A DNA stretch of 64,000 nucleotides from NCBI GenBank assembly GCA_963667855.2, contig CAXXKI010000030.1:1-64000 (forward strand). Direction: 5' to 3'. The stretch is from G963667855 sp963667855 (GTDB taxonomy: Bacteria; Planctomycetota; Phycisphaerae; UBA1845). Shown piece after piece: positions 35,019-46,200 of the stretch (its first letter is position 1; every line of letters begins with the position of its first letter). Below the pieces are notes generated by a model. It had not been told where the DNA came from, ran no database searches, and saw only the letters and a list, made by a program, of their open reading frames with translations. Position numbers and translations under genes: made by a program.

Positions 35019-37214
35019 TTACTTCGCTCGAGCCGGCAGGGAGAGGTAAATCGTGCTACCGCTTCCTTGCGTGGACTCAAGCCATAAGCGTCCTCCGTTG
35101 ACTTCAACAAGTCTCGCTGCTCGGGAAAGTCCCAAGCCGCGACCGCGTCCTGCGGATCGGTGGGAGAAGAACGGGTCACATGCGTGCTTCATTACTTCGG
35201 CAGACATGCCGCACCCATTATCTCCAAACGACACGACGACTGTGTCATCGGAAGCATTTGAGGTGGAGTTAATAATCAAAAATGCGTTTTCGGGCTTCGT
35301 AGCCTCGATTGCGTTGGCCAGTATCGCGCCGCCTGCTTCGGATATCTGTTCTTCATCGACGTAAACCTCCAGATGTACGTCCGATATTCGCACTGATATC
35401 TGATCAGGCTTAAGTGACGATTTGCGTTGCCAGTATTGAGCGAGGCGATGCGCCCAGGCATGCAAATTGACCTTCTTCGGTCTTGGTGGGGCGGGCTTGG
35501 CGAACTGAACCAGCTCATTGACAATCTGACTTGCCTGGCGGGCGTGTTCGTCAATTAATCCAACCTGTCGGGACAACTCCGGGTCGAGCAAATCACGTTT
35601 TAACATTTGGGCTCTACCGGCGATAACCGCGAGGGGATTGTTCAATTCGTGAGCAGCCCCGGCAGCCATCTGCGAGATCATTTCCAGCGATAACTGCTGA
35701 ACTCTGGCGTTCTGCCCGGCGTGCAGTCGCCTGTTTGATGACGCCAGTGAATCGGCCAGCCGATCGTATTCCTTGCATCTAAGAGCATTATTTAAAATGA
35801 GAGCGAAAAAAGAGGTTAGAGGTTTTAATTCCTCGGACGAGGCATTAAGTAATAGGTGATTTACCCCTGACTGAATACTGAATACGATTCCTCCGGCAAT
35901 ACGATTATCTCGAGATAGGAGGATTACGTAATCCGGCTTAATCCCCGATTGTTTTTCGAAGCGTTCCTCTAGGGGGGAGAGTAAGCCTGGATTTGAGGAT
36001 ATATGGTTAACCCTATTGACCAGGTTAAGCAGTTTGCCTGAGTGCATATCCTGAATGGCGAATGATTCGGTATTATACGTATCGCTGCCGGTATCTCGGT
36101 AAACCGTTAGCGAAGCAAGCGAATCGCCTGAAACAGAGAAGCAGCCGACTTGAGATAACTTCAGATGTTTCTCCGAAGCGCGGCATATTCTGGCGCAAAC
36201 GGTTTTCGGATCCTCCGTACCAGTCAGCTCATTAGCTATCTCGGAGATGATATCGCAACACAACTCCTTGATAGCCGGGTAGTCAGGTTCGGTATTGCCT
36301 GAAAGTTGAATATCCTCTAAATACTTTTCGCCTGTTTGTCGTTGCTGCCAAAGCGATTCCAGACGCTCAGTGGCCTGTTTCATCCTGCGATTGACCCGCT
36401 CCAGGCCTTCATCGGTGACACCAAGCAGGTCACTGTCGGCGCAGGTAAATTCGACGTGCTGATACCCGGAATACCCAATACCGTCGCGCCGGACAAAATT
36501 GTCGGCCAGGTTTAAGGCGAATGCCAGGCACGGATCGCGCAGGGTTGCGGATAAAGTGGCCGGTGGGTGATGGTGTAACCATACGCACTCTTGAAGCCGA
36601 GCCGGCATGCCGTAGAAAGCTAGAATTCGTTTCCCGGCGAGGGCATGATCCACGCCGAAGAGTTCCTGTTCCGCGTCACTTATACACTGTCTCTTGGCTT
36701 CGGTACTGTGAACAACTCTTTCGTACGCCTTTGGAAAACACGCGGCCAGTCCGATTTTTCCGATGTCGTGAAGCAACCCCGCCAGAAAAGCCTGCCATTT
36801 CAAACCGGGACATCCCGCCTCTGTCGTGAGGTAAAAAGCGGTACAGCCTGCGGCTACACTGTGTCGCCAGTATTCTTCCCAGTCGAATACGCCGTTTAAA
36901 GCGCTCGCCAGGCTGCGGGAGAATCCTTGAACTTCATCGAGGATTAACAGACCTGTTTCCCCGAGTAGTTCATCCTCGTCAATACGATCTGATGCAGTAC
37001 ATGATCGGAAAGCGGATTGCGTCAAAAGGGCGGGGTGGCGTAAGCCTCGCGAAGAATCTTCACTGGAGTTTTTCCCGAAACACTTCTGAGCGATTTCGAC
37101 CAGGAGATTCGCTGGATGCGTGGAACACAAACTCTCGATCTGAGTCAGGACAAAATCCACTCCCTCGCCCTTATTGGATGAAAACCGCAAACTGGAACCA
37201 CGCACCGGTACCAT
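35019..37214 (-). CDS. Hybrid HDOD-domain histidine kinase
   Basis: A 731-residue protein: an N-terminal HDOD region (WRHSVAAGCTAFYLTT, FLAGLLHDIGKIGLAACFPK, VWLHHHPP), a central GAF-like segment (about residues 320-480), then HisKA with the phospho-His in AAGAAHELNNPLAVIAGRAQ and HATPase with N-box LANAIEATKPENA, G1 FGDNGCGMS and G2 GRGRGLGLSRAA. GGAG lies 6 bases before the ATG. Sits between a DNA-binding receiver protein and a stand-alone receiver, its probable partners. Confidence 0.92.
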   Translation of the reverse strand: MVPVRGSSLRFSSNKGEGVDFVLTQIESLCSTHPANLLVEIAQKCFGKNSSEDSSRGLRHPALLTQSAFRSCTASDRIDEDELLGETGLLILDEVQGFSRSLASALNGVFDWEEYWRHSVAAGCTAFYLTTEAGCPGLKWQAFLAGLLHDIGKIGLAACFPKAYERVVHSTEAKRQCISDAEQELFGVDHALAGKRILAFYGMPARLQECVWLHHHPPATLSATLRDPCLAFALNLADNFVRRDGIGYSGYQHVEFTCADSDLLGVTDEGLERVNRRMKQATERLESLWQQRQTGEKYLEDIQLSGNTEPDYPAIKELCCDIISEIANELTGTEDPKTVCARICRASEKHLKLSQVGCFSVSGDSLASLTVYRDTGSDTYNTESFAIQDMHSGKLLNLVNRVNHISSNPGLLSPLEERFEKQSGIKPDYVILLSRDNRIAGGIVFSIQSGVNHLLLNASSEELKPLTSFFALILNNALRCKEYDRLADSLASSNRRLHAGQNARVQQLSLEMISQMAAGAAHELNNPLAVIAGRAQMLKRDLLDPELSRQVGLIDEHARQASQIVNELVQFAKPAPPRPKKVNLHAWAHRLAQYWQRKSSLKPDQISVRISDVHLEVYVDEEQISEAGGAILANAIEATKPENAFLIINSTSNASDDTVVVSFGDNGCGMSAEVMKHACDPFFSHRSAGRGRGLGLSRAARLVEVNGGRLWLESTQGSGSTIYLSLPARAK

Positions 37215-37281
37215 ACCAACTCCCGGAAAAGTCGATTTAAAACAAGTTTGTCCAGTATACCTCGAGTAACAACCTAACGGA

Positions 37282-37848
37282 TTAAACCTTGAGCATATCA
37301 GCCATCCTGGCGATCACCTGTTCGATTTCAAAAGGTTTTCTAATGAAATCGTCAGCGCCGGCACTCATGAGGTCTGCAACCTCATCAGGGTCGGCCACAC
37401 CGCTGATAATGATGATCTTCATGTGCTCGAATTCACTTTGAGCCCGAACCGTTCGGCAGACGATATTGCCGTTGATGTCGGGAAGCTTGAAATCCAACAA
37501 CATTACATCGGGGCGAAACTGCTGAGTGATAATTCCGGCATCGTAACCGCTTTGTGCCGTGCGAACTTCAAAACGCCCATCCCGTTCGAGAAGTTCAGAG
37601 AACATTTCTACGATTGCCTGATCGTCATCGACGACCAGAACCTTTTTACGCCCAGAGGCCAGTTGATCGAGAGGAATTTCGTTTTCCTTCATGAATGCGA
37701 TCAGGTTGTCTCTGGGAATACGGCGAAATCGCGAACCAGGGACGCGAAATCCTTTTAGTCTTCCGCTGTCGAAACACCGGATGACCGTTTGTTGACTTAC
37801 TTTACAAATTGCCGCAACCTCACCGGTTGTGTATACGCTCTTTACCAT
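37282..37848 (-). CDS. Excisionase/MerR-like helix-turn-helix fused to a receiver domain
   Basis: ATG 37848 is preferred because GAGGAGG lies 7 bases upstream; the earlier in-frame start lacks one. N-terminal HTH of the excisionase/BldC type (YTTGEVAAICKVSQQTVIRC FDSGRLKG split here for length; then PGSRFRRIPR), a linker, then a receiver domain: VLVVDDDQA, MLLDFKLPDINGN with the phosphoacceptor Asp, IIIISGVAD, FIRKPFE. The order HTH-then-receiver is the reverse of usual response regulators, found in planctomycetes and relatives. First of the signalling operon. Confidence 0.9.
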   Translation of the reverse strand: MVKSVYTTGEVAAICKVSQQTVIRCFDSGRLKGFRVPGSRFRRIPRDNLIAFMKENEIPLDQLASGRKKVLVVDDDQAIVEMFSELLERDGRFEVRTAQSGYDAGIITQQFRPDVMLLDFKLPDINGNIVCRTVRAQSEFEHMKIIIISGVADPDEVADLMSAGADDFIRKPFEIEQVIARMADMLKV

Positions 37849-38042
37849 GCCCGAACCTCCTCGCGGTAGCATTCCGCCACCGGACTGGTGCCGCTGTTCC
37901 CCCTAAATCACCTAACTTATCCATAGGCTACATCTCTACTATGTCAGGGTCAATGATTTTATTCGGACGTTTTGCTTTTACTAAGATAAAACTAAGCTCA
38001 CCCAGGTACAGTACTGCTGTAATTATTGATTAACTTTTTGAG

Positions 38043-39899
38043 TTATAACGACTTACGGCCTGCTACGTAAACCCATAAGGCCAGGATGTCGGCAGGGCTG
38101 ATTCCGGGAATTCTTCCTGCTTGACCTAATGTGTCAGGTGAAAAGGCAGTCAATTTTTCGCGAGCTTCTGCGCGTAATTCTGCCATTTTAGAGAAGTCTG
38201 TATGGGGGGGAATTCTCAGGGATTCCATTTTTTTGAAGCGGTTGATCTGCTTTTGTTGTCGTACGAGATACCCCTCATAGCGAAAATCAATCAGAACCTG
38301 CTGCATGACTTCCAGGGGGAACGCGTCTATTCCATTGTTCGCCAAAACCTCTTCGATAACCGAAACTTTGGTGTCTGGTCTTTTAAGAACGCTGGCGAGT
38401 TTATGCCCATCATACGGTAAAGTACGAACCATTCCCGCCAGTTCGTTGACCCTGTCGCGTTTTAAATCAAAACGTTTCCATCGTTGATCGTCCACAAGCC
38501 CGATTTCTCTACCCAACGGGGTAAGTCGAGAATCCGCGTTGTCGCTGCGCAATGCGAGGCGATATTCCGCACGTGACGTGAACATTCGGTAGGGTTCCAG
38601 CGGCGGTTTTGTTACCAGATCGTCAATCATCACTCCTATATACGCCTCATCCCGTCCAAGGATGATAGGGGTTTTACCCACGAGTTTCCTGGCAGCGTTC
38701 AAGCCGGCAACTAATCCTTGTCCAGCTGCCTCTTCATAACCGCTCGTCCCGTTAACCTGACCGGCCAGGTAAAAATTATCTATCAGTCGCGATTCCATCG
38801 TGAGGCGGGTTTGATTCGCCGGCACGAAATCGTATTCGATGGCATAACCGTATTGAACTATCCGGGCTTTCTGCAAACCCGCAATGCTGCCTATCATAAG
38901 CTCCTGGACATCGCGAGGCAGGGAGGTGGGTATGCCATTACAATAGATCCAATCGCTGTCGTACCCTTCAGGTTCGAGAAACAACTGGTGGCGAGACTTG
39001 TCCGCGAATCGGACTATTTTGTCTTCAATGCTTGGGCAGTATCGCGGACCGGTCGAATTAATCTGCCCGCTGTAAAGTGGGGCGCGATCGAGATTGTCCC
39101 GGATAAGCTGATGAGTGTCTTCGTTGGTATAGGTTATCCAGCAATTAATCTGCTTTTGAGTTATTCGTTCATTCATGAACGAAAACGGTACAGGATCAGG
39201 ATCGCCATCCTGCCGTTCGATCTGGTCGAAATCCAGCGTGTTAACGTCAACTCTTGGCGGAGTGCCGGTCTTAAGTCGTTCTAATGCAAATCCCAAATTC
39301 CGCAAATTTCGACTGATTCCTGTCGCCGCTTCCTCCCCCAGTCGTCCACCGGGAGTTTTCTCTTCGCCGCAGTGCATCAGTCCGCACATGAACGTACCAG
39401 TGGCGAAAATCGCCGCGTCGCAACTAAAGCTTCTTCCGTCAACCAGGGTGACGCCGGAGATTCGCTTGTCGGCTCCGCCGTTTTGCGGCGAGATATCCTT
39501 GACCAGGATTTGATCAACCATCCCCACGACAATGTCCAGGTTGCCCTCCGACTGCAGAATCTTTTGTACAGCCTTGGGATAAAGCTTTCGATCAGCTTGA
39601 GCCCGCGGCGCCCACACCGCGGGACCTTTCCGCTTATTGAGGACACGGAACTGGATACATCCCTCATCGGCGGCCAACCCCATTACGCCTCCGAGGGCAT
39701 CGATTTCGCGAACCATTTGGCCTTTGCCGATTCCACCAATTGCCGGATTGCAGGACATTCTGCCTATGCCTTCGAAGCTCATGGTGATAAGCGCAGTATG
39801 CGCACCGAGCCGGGCTGATGCCCAGGCCGCTTCAACACCTGCGTGTCCGCCACCAATTACAACGATGTCATAGTGATTACTCACCTGCTGATACTCCAC
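38043..39899 (-). CDS. mnmG: tRNA uridine-5-carboxymethylaminomethyl(34) synthesis enzyme MnmG
   Basis: FAD protein that with MnmE modifies wobble uridine in tRNAs. Signatures: DIVVIGGGHAGVEAAWASAR (FAD), GRMSCNPAIGGIGKGQ, APRAQADRKLYP, ATGTFMCGLMHCGE, GYAIEYDFVP and RMFTSRAEYRLALRSDNAD; the C-terminal helical domain ends with ISPADILALWVYV. Length 618 is normal. GTG 39899 opens the frame, but GTG 39884 with GGAG 9 bases upstream is an equally good start. Third gene after dacB and the EamA transporter. Confidence 0.97.
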   Translation of the reverse strand: MEYQQVSNHYDIVVIGGGHAGVEAAWASARLGAHTALITMSFEGIGRMSCNPAIGGIGKGQMVREIDALGGVMGLAADEGCIQFRVLNKRKGPAVWAPRAQADRKLYPKAVQKILQSEGNLDIVVGMVDQILVKDISPQNGGADKRISGVTLVDGRSFSCDAAIFATGTFMCGLMHCGEEKTPGGRLGEEAATGISRNLRNLGFALERLKTGTPPRVDVNTLDFDQIERQDGDPDPVPFSFMNERITQKQINCWITYTNEDTHQLIRDNLDRAPLYSGQINSTGPRYCPSIEDKIVRFADKSRHQLFLEPEGYDSDWIYCNGIPTSLPRDVQELMIGSIAGLQKARIVQYGYAIEYDFVPANQTRLTMESRLIDNFYLAGQVNGTSGYEEAAGQGLVAGLNAARKLVGKTPIILGRDEAYIGVMIDDLVTKPPLEPYRMFTSRAEYRLALRSDNADSRLTPLGREIGLVDDQRWKRFDLKRDRVNELAGMVRTLPYDGHKLASVLKRPDTKVSVIEEVLANNGIDAFPLEVMQQVLIDFRYEGYLVRQQKQINRFKKMESLRIPPHTDFSKMAELRAEAREKLTAFSPDTLGQAGRIPGISPADILALWVYVAGRKSL

Positions 39900-40007
39900 A
39901 CTCTGATCGAATTATGAATTCGCTTTTAGAGCCGCCAAGACGGAAGTTACTCCAGATTCTACCACCTTATCCAGAGAAAGGAAAACTGGTCGGGATCGGT
40001 AAAACGA

Positions 40008-40925
40008 TCAACCTGCTGCGGTACGGCTCAGGTCCGTTTTTATCGAGGGGCGGGCAATCGAAAGATAGCAGACGCTGAGCAGGATCAATACTCCACCGAT
40101 AATAGTGCTCCAATGGGGAATTTCACCCCGAATCATGAATACCCACACCGGATTGAGTACCGGCTCCAGCATGACGATGAGAATGGCTCTCTGTGCGGAA
40201 ATATGTCTTATGCCGGCGGCGTAGAGGACATAGGGGATACCAAACTGCAGGACGCCGGCTATCGCTATCAGCCACCAGTTACCGGCCGATAACTGCATTC
40301 CTTCAAAGCCGATGGCAAACGGCAGCAACACAACTCCCGAACCCAGACAGCACAAAAAAGCAAGCACGACAGGATCAAGTGATCGCACCCTTCGGAACAA
40401 AACAACCTGCGTACCGAAGACAATTCCGCTGGTCAGGCTTACCAGCAAGCCCGGCAAATCGCTGGTATATTGGGCGACGAAAATGAAGGCAACAGCTAAC
40501 ATGCTGATCAGAAACGCGAACCATTGTTTAGCTTCCGCCCGCTCTCCGACAACAAAAGGTGACAGGAGAAAAACCCAAGCAGGTGCCGTGTATTGGAGTA
40601 TTATGGCGTTTGCCGCGGAAGTCATTGTCGTGGCGATAACAAATGCCGCGCACATGCAGGTGAACATTAAAACCGCAGCGGCCGTCCACATCGGTTCGGC
40701 TATCGGTTTCCACCTCCTAATTGCCCACGGAAGAAGGAACGCGGCAGCGAGTAACGACCGGAATGAGGCGATGTTCGCGCCGCCCATTCCCATGCCGTGC
40801 AGTGATTTGATCAAAACACCGTTAGTGCTCCACAAAGCCGCTGACGCCAGGAGCAGAAATGTTGCTCGTTTTCCGGCTTTCAGTAGTTTTTCAGAGTCAC
40901 TGGTCAGTGCATGTTTTTCGATCAA
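40008..40925 (-). CDS. EamA/DMT-family transporter
   Basis: A 305-residue protein with ten predicted membrane helices in two EamA repeats (ALWSTNGVLIKSLHGMGMGG, NAIILQYTAPAWVFLLSPF in the first; AIAGVLQFGIPYVLYAAGIR, LEPVLNPVWVFMIRGE in the second), typical of drug/metabolite exporters. Its ATG overlaps the TGA of dacB by four bases (ATGA), so it is translationally coupled. The exported substrate cannot be inferred. Confidence 0.93.
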   Translation of the reverse strand: MIEKHALTSDSEKLLKAGKRATFLLLASAALWSTNGVLIKSLHGMGMGGANIASFRSLLAAAFLLPWAIRRWKPIAEPMWTAAAVLMFTCMCAAFVIATTMTSAANAIILQYTAPAWVFLLSPFVVGERAEAKQWFAFLISMLAVAFIFVAQYTSDLPGLLVSLTSGIVFGTQVVLFRRVRSLDPVVLAFLCCLGSGVVLLPFAIGFEGMQLSAGNWWLIAIAGVLQFGIPYVLYAAGIRHISAQRAILIVMLEPVLNPVWVFMIRGEIPHWSTIIGGVLILLSVCYLSIARPSIKTDLSRTAAG

Positions 40926-42394
40926 TTGGCTTTTTCGTTTCCACTTTCTGCCAGGATTTTACATAACTCAACGTGAATCCTGTTGTAAGGCGAACTGGAT
41001 CCTCTGAATCCGTTAAAGATCACGCTGAACGCATACCAATGGTCGTCAGGTGATCTGACATATCCACTCAGGCTGCGAACTCCCCTGATGTATCCGGTTT
41101 TGGCGTAAACATCGCCGTTTACCGTTTTCATTCTCCGTTTCAAGGTTCCACCGTTACGGTTGCCGGCCAGGCTGTTGATAAAGGTCTTACTTCCCGGGTG
41201 TTTGTACATGTAAGTAAGTATGCGAACAAAATCTGCCGCGGAGCAGCGATTGTCTCGTGAAAGACCGGAGCCGTCAGCAATGACCAGTTGGTTTACGTCA
41301 CATCCTATCCTTGCGAGAAACCCGGTTACGGCCTGGCGACCGTTTTCCCAACTTCCAGTTGCCGGAGAATTGCCCGAGCTTATGGCCCATTCATAACCGA
41401 CTCGCTTGAATAGAGCTTCGGCAAACATGTTCTGGCTATTAACGCCTATTCTCTTCATGATATCCCGCAGGGGGGTGGCATGTTCGGCCACCAGCTTGAA
41501 ATCGCCTGGCAGGTTGTCTTTGCTGCGTATTTTCTCAAAGCGGAGTTCTCCCGAAATCGTGATGCCTTGCCTTTCCAACTCCTCTTTGATCGCGGTAGCC
41601 GCGAAGCGATTGGGTTCGACAACCGACACCGATTGCAGCTTGCTTGGCTTGCTGACCTTTCCCGCCAGAACCAATTCAAAGGTCCCTTCGCGGCGGCCCA
41701 CAACTGGCGTGGCGTCTACCGATGGAGAAACCGTTTCGCAACGATTGATCACTTGTACCAGGGAGCACGGCGGCTGCAGTTGCCAGCGAGCCGGATCGCC
41801 TGGAGTATCACCGGGCAGGGCAGTCAGATCGACGCAATTGCAGCAAAGGTTCAATCCGCCAATCGGCGCGCCATACCACTTAACCAGATCGCCCGCCTCC
41901 CAGCCGGTGTGTACGAACTCTTCGTCGAGAATAGTCGCATCGACTACCAGGTTCCCCTTAATCTCGCTGTGTCCGGATTTTTTCAAAGCATCCGCCCATC
42001 TTCCTGCGAATGCCAGGGGGGACTCGTTTTTTTCATCAGCCAGCGTTGGATCGCCAAGGCCCGGATCACCGCTGGCGATTATTACCAGGTCTTCACCGCG
42101 CATACCCAGCAGAGTGGAGAACGCGGAGTCGCATTGAAACATCTCGGTAGCCGTGGCCAACACCAGCAGTTTCTGGTTGCTGGCTGGTGTCAGTGGGGTA
42201 GATGCCGCGTGGGAGAACAATGTTTGTCCGGTTTGCAGATCGACGACCTGGGCACCGTAAACCACGTTTTTGCCCGGCACATCTGCGAACAGACGTTTAA
42301 TTCTGCCTCGCAGGTCGTTGGCCTGCGAGGAATCGGCCAAGCCCAGAAAGAGAGTCAAAAACAAAAGAGACAATAATCGAGCCCGGTACTTCAA
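40922..42394 (-). CDS. dacB: D-alanyl-D-alanine carboxypeptidase/endopeptidase (PBP4 type)
   Basis: TTG 42394 is preferred: AAGGA lies about 8 bases upstream and the product begins directly with a signal peptide (LLSLLFLTLFLGLADSSQAN); an upstream in-frame ATG at 42466 would add 24 residues with no such logic. Penicillin-binding signatures: S-x-x-K in TPASNQKLLVL, S-x-N in DGSGLSRDN, K-T-G in YAKTGYIRG. The large insertion between the first two motifs is typical of class C low-molecular-weight PBPs. Acts in peptidoglycan trimming, consistent with planctomycetes having a cell wall. Confidence 0.93.
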   Translation of the reverse strand: MKYRARLLSLLFLTLFLGLADSSQANDLRGRIKRLFADVPGKNVVYGAQVVDLQTGQTLFSHAASTPLTPASNQKLLVLATATEMFQCDSAFSTLLGMRGEDLVIIASGDPGLGDPTLADEKNESPLAFAGRWADALKKSGHSEIKGNLVVDATILDEEFVHTGWEAGDLVKWYGAPIGGLNLCCNCVDLTALPGDTPGDPARWQLQPPCSLVQVINRCETVSPSVDATPVVGRREGTFELVLAGKVSKPSKLQSVSVVEPNRFAATAIKEELERQGITISGELRFEKIRSKDNLPGDFKLVAEHATPLRDIMKRIGVNSQNMFAEALFKRVGYEWAISSGNSPATGSWENGRQAVTGFLARIGCDVNQLVIADGSGLSRDNRCSAADFVRILTYMYKHPGSKTFINSLAGNRNGGTLKRRMKTVNGDVYAKTGYIRGVRSLSGYVRSPDDHWYAFSVIFNGFRGSSSPYNRIHVELCKILAESGNEKAN

Positions 42395-42608
42395 TGTAAC
42401 AATCCTTCTTGATCTAAAAGCACAAACGTCTGGTAATAATCCCCTGGATGATAACAACAACTTCATTAGGGTCGAGATACTAGGGGATCAACTGAACCAT
42501 GCAACCGCGGATTTTGGTTAAAAAAGTGGGTTGACACGTTTTTAATAGCCTGTATATTTTGCAACACACTCGCCGCAGGGATTAATGCTTGAGGCGGGGA
42601 AAAATATT

Positions 42609-42682
42609 GGGGACGTAGCTCAATTGGTTAGAGTCCCGGACTGTCGATCCGGTGGTTGCGAGTTCGAATCTCGTCGTCCTCG
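42609..42682 (+). tRNA. tRNA-Asp (anticodon GUC)
   Basis: Full cloverleaf: acceptor GGGGACG with CGTCCTC and discriminator G; D arm GCTC...GAGT; anticodon stem CCGGA...TCCGG with loop CTGTCGA, anticodon GTC; T arm GCGAG-TTCGAAT-CTCGT. The 3' CCA is not encoded. Followed by a terminator. Confidence 0.98.
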
Positions 42683-42696
42683 AATGCTAAACTAAG

Positions 42697-42731
42697 AAAC
42701 CGCAAGAGTTTATCGCTCTTGCGGTTTTTTT
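42697..42731 (+). terminator. Terminator of the tRNA-Asp gene
   Basis: AAACCGCAAGAG with CTCTTGCGGTTT around a 7-base loop, followed by a T run. Confidence 0.9.
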
Positions 42732-43224
42732 GTTTTTACTTCGGTGGCAGGATGGTGGCAGGATTGTCGCAATTCACAGTTTTCACCGTGCCACTATTTG
42801 CTGGCTAGTCATAACTCTCCGCAAGGTTCACAATTCAACGACCGGCAATATTCCAGGAGGATCTTGATGCTATCGTGTTCGGCTTGCCTCGGGCAAAGTT
42901 CGCGAACGGAAACTTTGCTGGTTGCTTTCGAAAGAGCTGGTTGGTTCCGTAAGAATCGGGAGCGATTCTGCGAGGCTCTTTCTGCTCAACTAATCCGCTA
43001 CGGTTAATTGCGTACAATTAAGCATTTATAATGCGGCAAAATACTTATACTGGTATTGCCGGTTCCAGGAAAACAGTGGTTGACTTAAGGAAAAACTCCA
43101 GCCATACTGAAAATGCAAAAACCAGGCGGAGCCTGGCAGCGGTAATACTCACGGCCTGTTTTGTGAGAATGCCGAATTAGTGGAAACCGTCGAAAGGATT
43201 GGCGACTGATCGAAGGAGCGATCG
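42732..43224. other. 493 bp spacer downstream of the tRNA
   Basis: No supported gene. Starts with GGTGGCAGGATGGTGGCAGG, an imperfect direct repeat. The tRNA 3' half is not duplicated here, so there is no evidence of an integrated element. The ribosome binding site of the next gene (GAAGGAG) lies near its end. Confidence 0.5.
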
Positions 43225-46200
43225 ATGATTAGAGTAATTTCGAGAATACGTTTTTACCTGTGTTCAGTATTCTTGCTCACAATCGCATCTGTGGCGTCAG
43301 GGCAGACTACCTGGTACGTGGACGATAGCAGCACAAGCGGACTGAATAATGGCTCCGGTTGGGAAAATGCTTTCACCGAACTCCAGTCAGCCATGCAAGT
43401 TGCCGAGTTCGGCGATGTGATTCTGGTCGCACAGGGGACCTATACGCCCGATTTTGACTGCACTTCCAATTGTCACACCGGTGATCGCAGTGCTTCATTC
43501 CATCTGGTCGACGGAGTAGGGCTTTATGGCGGGTATGCCGGTTACGGCACGGCGAACCCTGACCTGAGACTTATCGAAGAGCATCAAACCATTCTGAGTG
43601 GAGACCTGGCTCGAGATGACCACGTCAGTTGGCGAAATGTTGAAGAGAACAGCTATCGCATAATATCTGCGATTGACATTACCTCAAACAGCGTACTTGA
43701 TGGTTTCACCATTACGGCCGCAAATGCAAATGGGTTTTGGCAACAACCGGGCGGTGGTATGTATAATTACCAGAGTAGCCCTCGGATTATTGATTGCTCT
43801 TTTTATAAAAACTCGGCGAGAGGAACCGGCGCCGGTATGTGCAATCTGGAGGGTAGCAACCCATCGCTAACCGATTGCATCTTCCATGAAAACTCATCAG
43901 GTACTCATGGCGGAGGTATATACAACTTTGAAAGCAGCCCCAGACTCTCCGGCTGCAAATTCAGGTTCAACTCGTCCTCAACTGGTGGTGGGGGAATGTA
44001 CACAGCAAATTGCTGTCCTGCAGACACTAGTCCGGAACTGATCAATTGCACTTTCATGCAAAATCATTCTCCCTATAGCGGGGGCGCGTTGTTCAACGAT
44101 TCCACGAATCCCATAATAACTGACTGCGTATTCTATAATAACGTAGCGAGAGAAGGCGGAGCCATATACAACAGCGATGCAGGAGCGATAGTAGATAACT
44201 GCCTGTTTAAAATTAATTCATCTTCCAGCGGTGGAGCTGTATATAATCGGGATACGGGCAACTATTTCAGTTATCCAAGCTATACCAATTGCGTGTTTAC
44301 AGGAAACTTCGCCGAGACTTACAATAGTGTCGGCGGCGGTGCTATGTTCAACGAAGGAAGCACTCCGAGAATTTCCAATTGTACCTTTAGTGGAAACACC
44401 GCGTTAGCTGATAATGCAGAGGGGGGCGGGATTTACTGCGATTCCAATAGTGACATCGAAATCTACAACTCCATTCTATGGGGTAATACCGCTGATGGTA
44501 AAATCGACGAATCAGCACAAATCTACGTTCCTCGTTTTGTCGATCCGGGATCCGTAGCACATTGCTGCATACAAGGCCTGGACGTGTATAGTGGTTACGG
44601 CAACATATATACCGACCCCATGCTTATCGAAGACGGCATACATCTTCAGAGTGACTCGCCATGCGTGAACCAGGGGAATACCGCCGGCGATTACATTGGT
44701 CAGCACGATATTGATGGTGAGACACGTCTTTCGGGAAGTGGAGTGGACATGGGGGCCGATGAGTTCACAGATACAGATGCCGACGGCTTGCCTGATTGGT
44801 GGGAATCTCTGTATTTCGATTCCTCGACATCGGCTTCTCCGGAAGAAGACTCTGACGGCGATGGCATTACTAACCTTGAAGAATATGTGGCCGGCACCAG
44901 GCCTGTATCGCACACAACGACCTATTACGTGTCTACAAATGGTGACGATTCCTGGGACGGCCTGTCTCCAGGCTGGGATGGCCAGCACGGCCCCAAAGCC
45001 ACGATTAAAGCGGCAATGGATTTGACGGACGGTATCAAAGGCGACGAAGTGGTTCTATTACCGGGAAGCTATACGGGAGAAGGTAATAGAGGGGTTGATT
45101 ACGCGGGCAAGGCAATAACCATTCGAAGTATTGATCCCGAAGATCCCAAGGTAGTCGCTAATACAATTATTGACTGTGAACGCAGTGTGGAAATGTACGG
45201 TTTGCATGTTTTCCAATTCCAGATGTCCGAAGGACCTGATTCTGTCCTGAGTGGTATTACCATTCGTGGTGCCTACACGGAAATGGGAGGCGCGGTTTGT
45301 TGTTATTACAGTAGTCCGACGATTTCCAATTGCCGCTTTGTTTACAACGAAGTTTACGCAGGGGGAGTTTTGGAAATCATTTATGGCAACCCTGAAATAA
45401 ACAATTGCGTTTTCTGCAGTAATATTTCCTACGGTAGCGGGGGCGCGATTGGTAATAGCCATGGTAGTCCGACGATTAATAACTGCGTCTTTACTGAGAA
45501 TTACGCAAATTATGGTGGCGGTATTATTAATGAGCGCAAAAGCAATACTTTACTTGTTAATTGTACATTCTTTGGGAACGTTGCAACAAGATCAGGAGGG
45601 GCGATCTACAATAGCGATAGTAACCTGATGCTAAAAAACTGCATATTGTGGGGAAACCGAAGTGAAGATGGAGAGACGGAATCGGCCCAGATCTATCTTG
45701 CCGATGCCGAGGGTGATGTGCAACTTGCCCATTGTTGCATACAGGGGCTGGATGAATATGCTGGTAATGGCAATATCGACCACAACCCTATTTTGACCGC
45801 TGACGGCATCCACCTTCAATCCGAATCGCCGTGTATCGATAGCGGTGATCCAAGCGGAGATTATGCTGACCAGCGCGATGTCGATGGGGAAGTTCGCCTT
45901 TCGGGTAGTGCTGTCGACATGGGAGCGGAAGAATTCATCGATACTGACGGAGATGAATTGCCCGACTGGTGGGAGTTGTACTACTACGATTCGGCATCGA
46001 TCGCTTCTCCGGATGACGATCCTGACCAGGATGGAAGAGATAATCTTTTCGAGTATGTAGAACGGAAAAACCCTTTATATAGATCTGCAACGTATTTTGT
46101 ATCCACATCAGGTGACGATTCGTGGGACGGATTGTACCACGAGTTGAACGGGTCGCACGGGCCCAAGAAAACCATACAAGCTGCGATTGATGCTTCAGAT

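Noticed and set aside
35019..37240. Plus-strand frames opposite the histidine kinase (for example 36521-36829)
   Set aside because: Antisense shadows without start signals or domain content.
42732..43224. Integrated element at the tRNA-Asp gene
   Set aside because: No integrase and no duplicated tRNA 3' end downstream.
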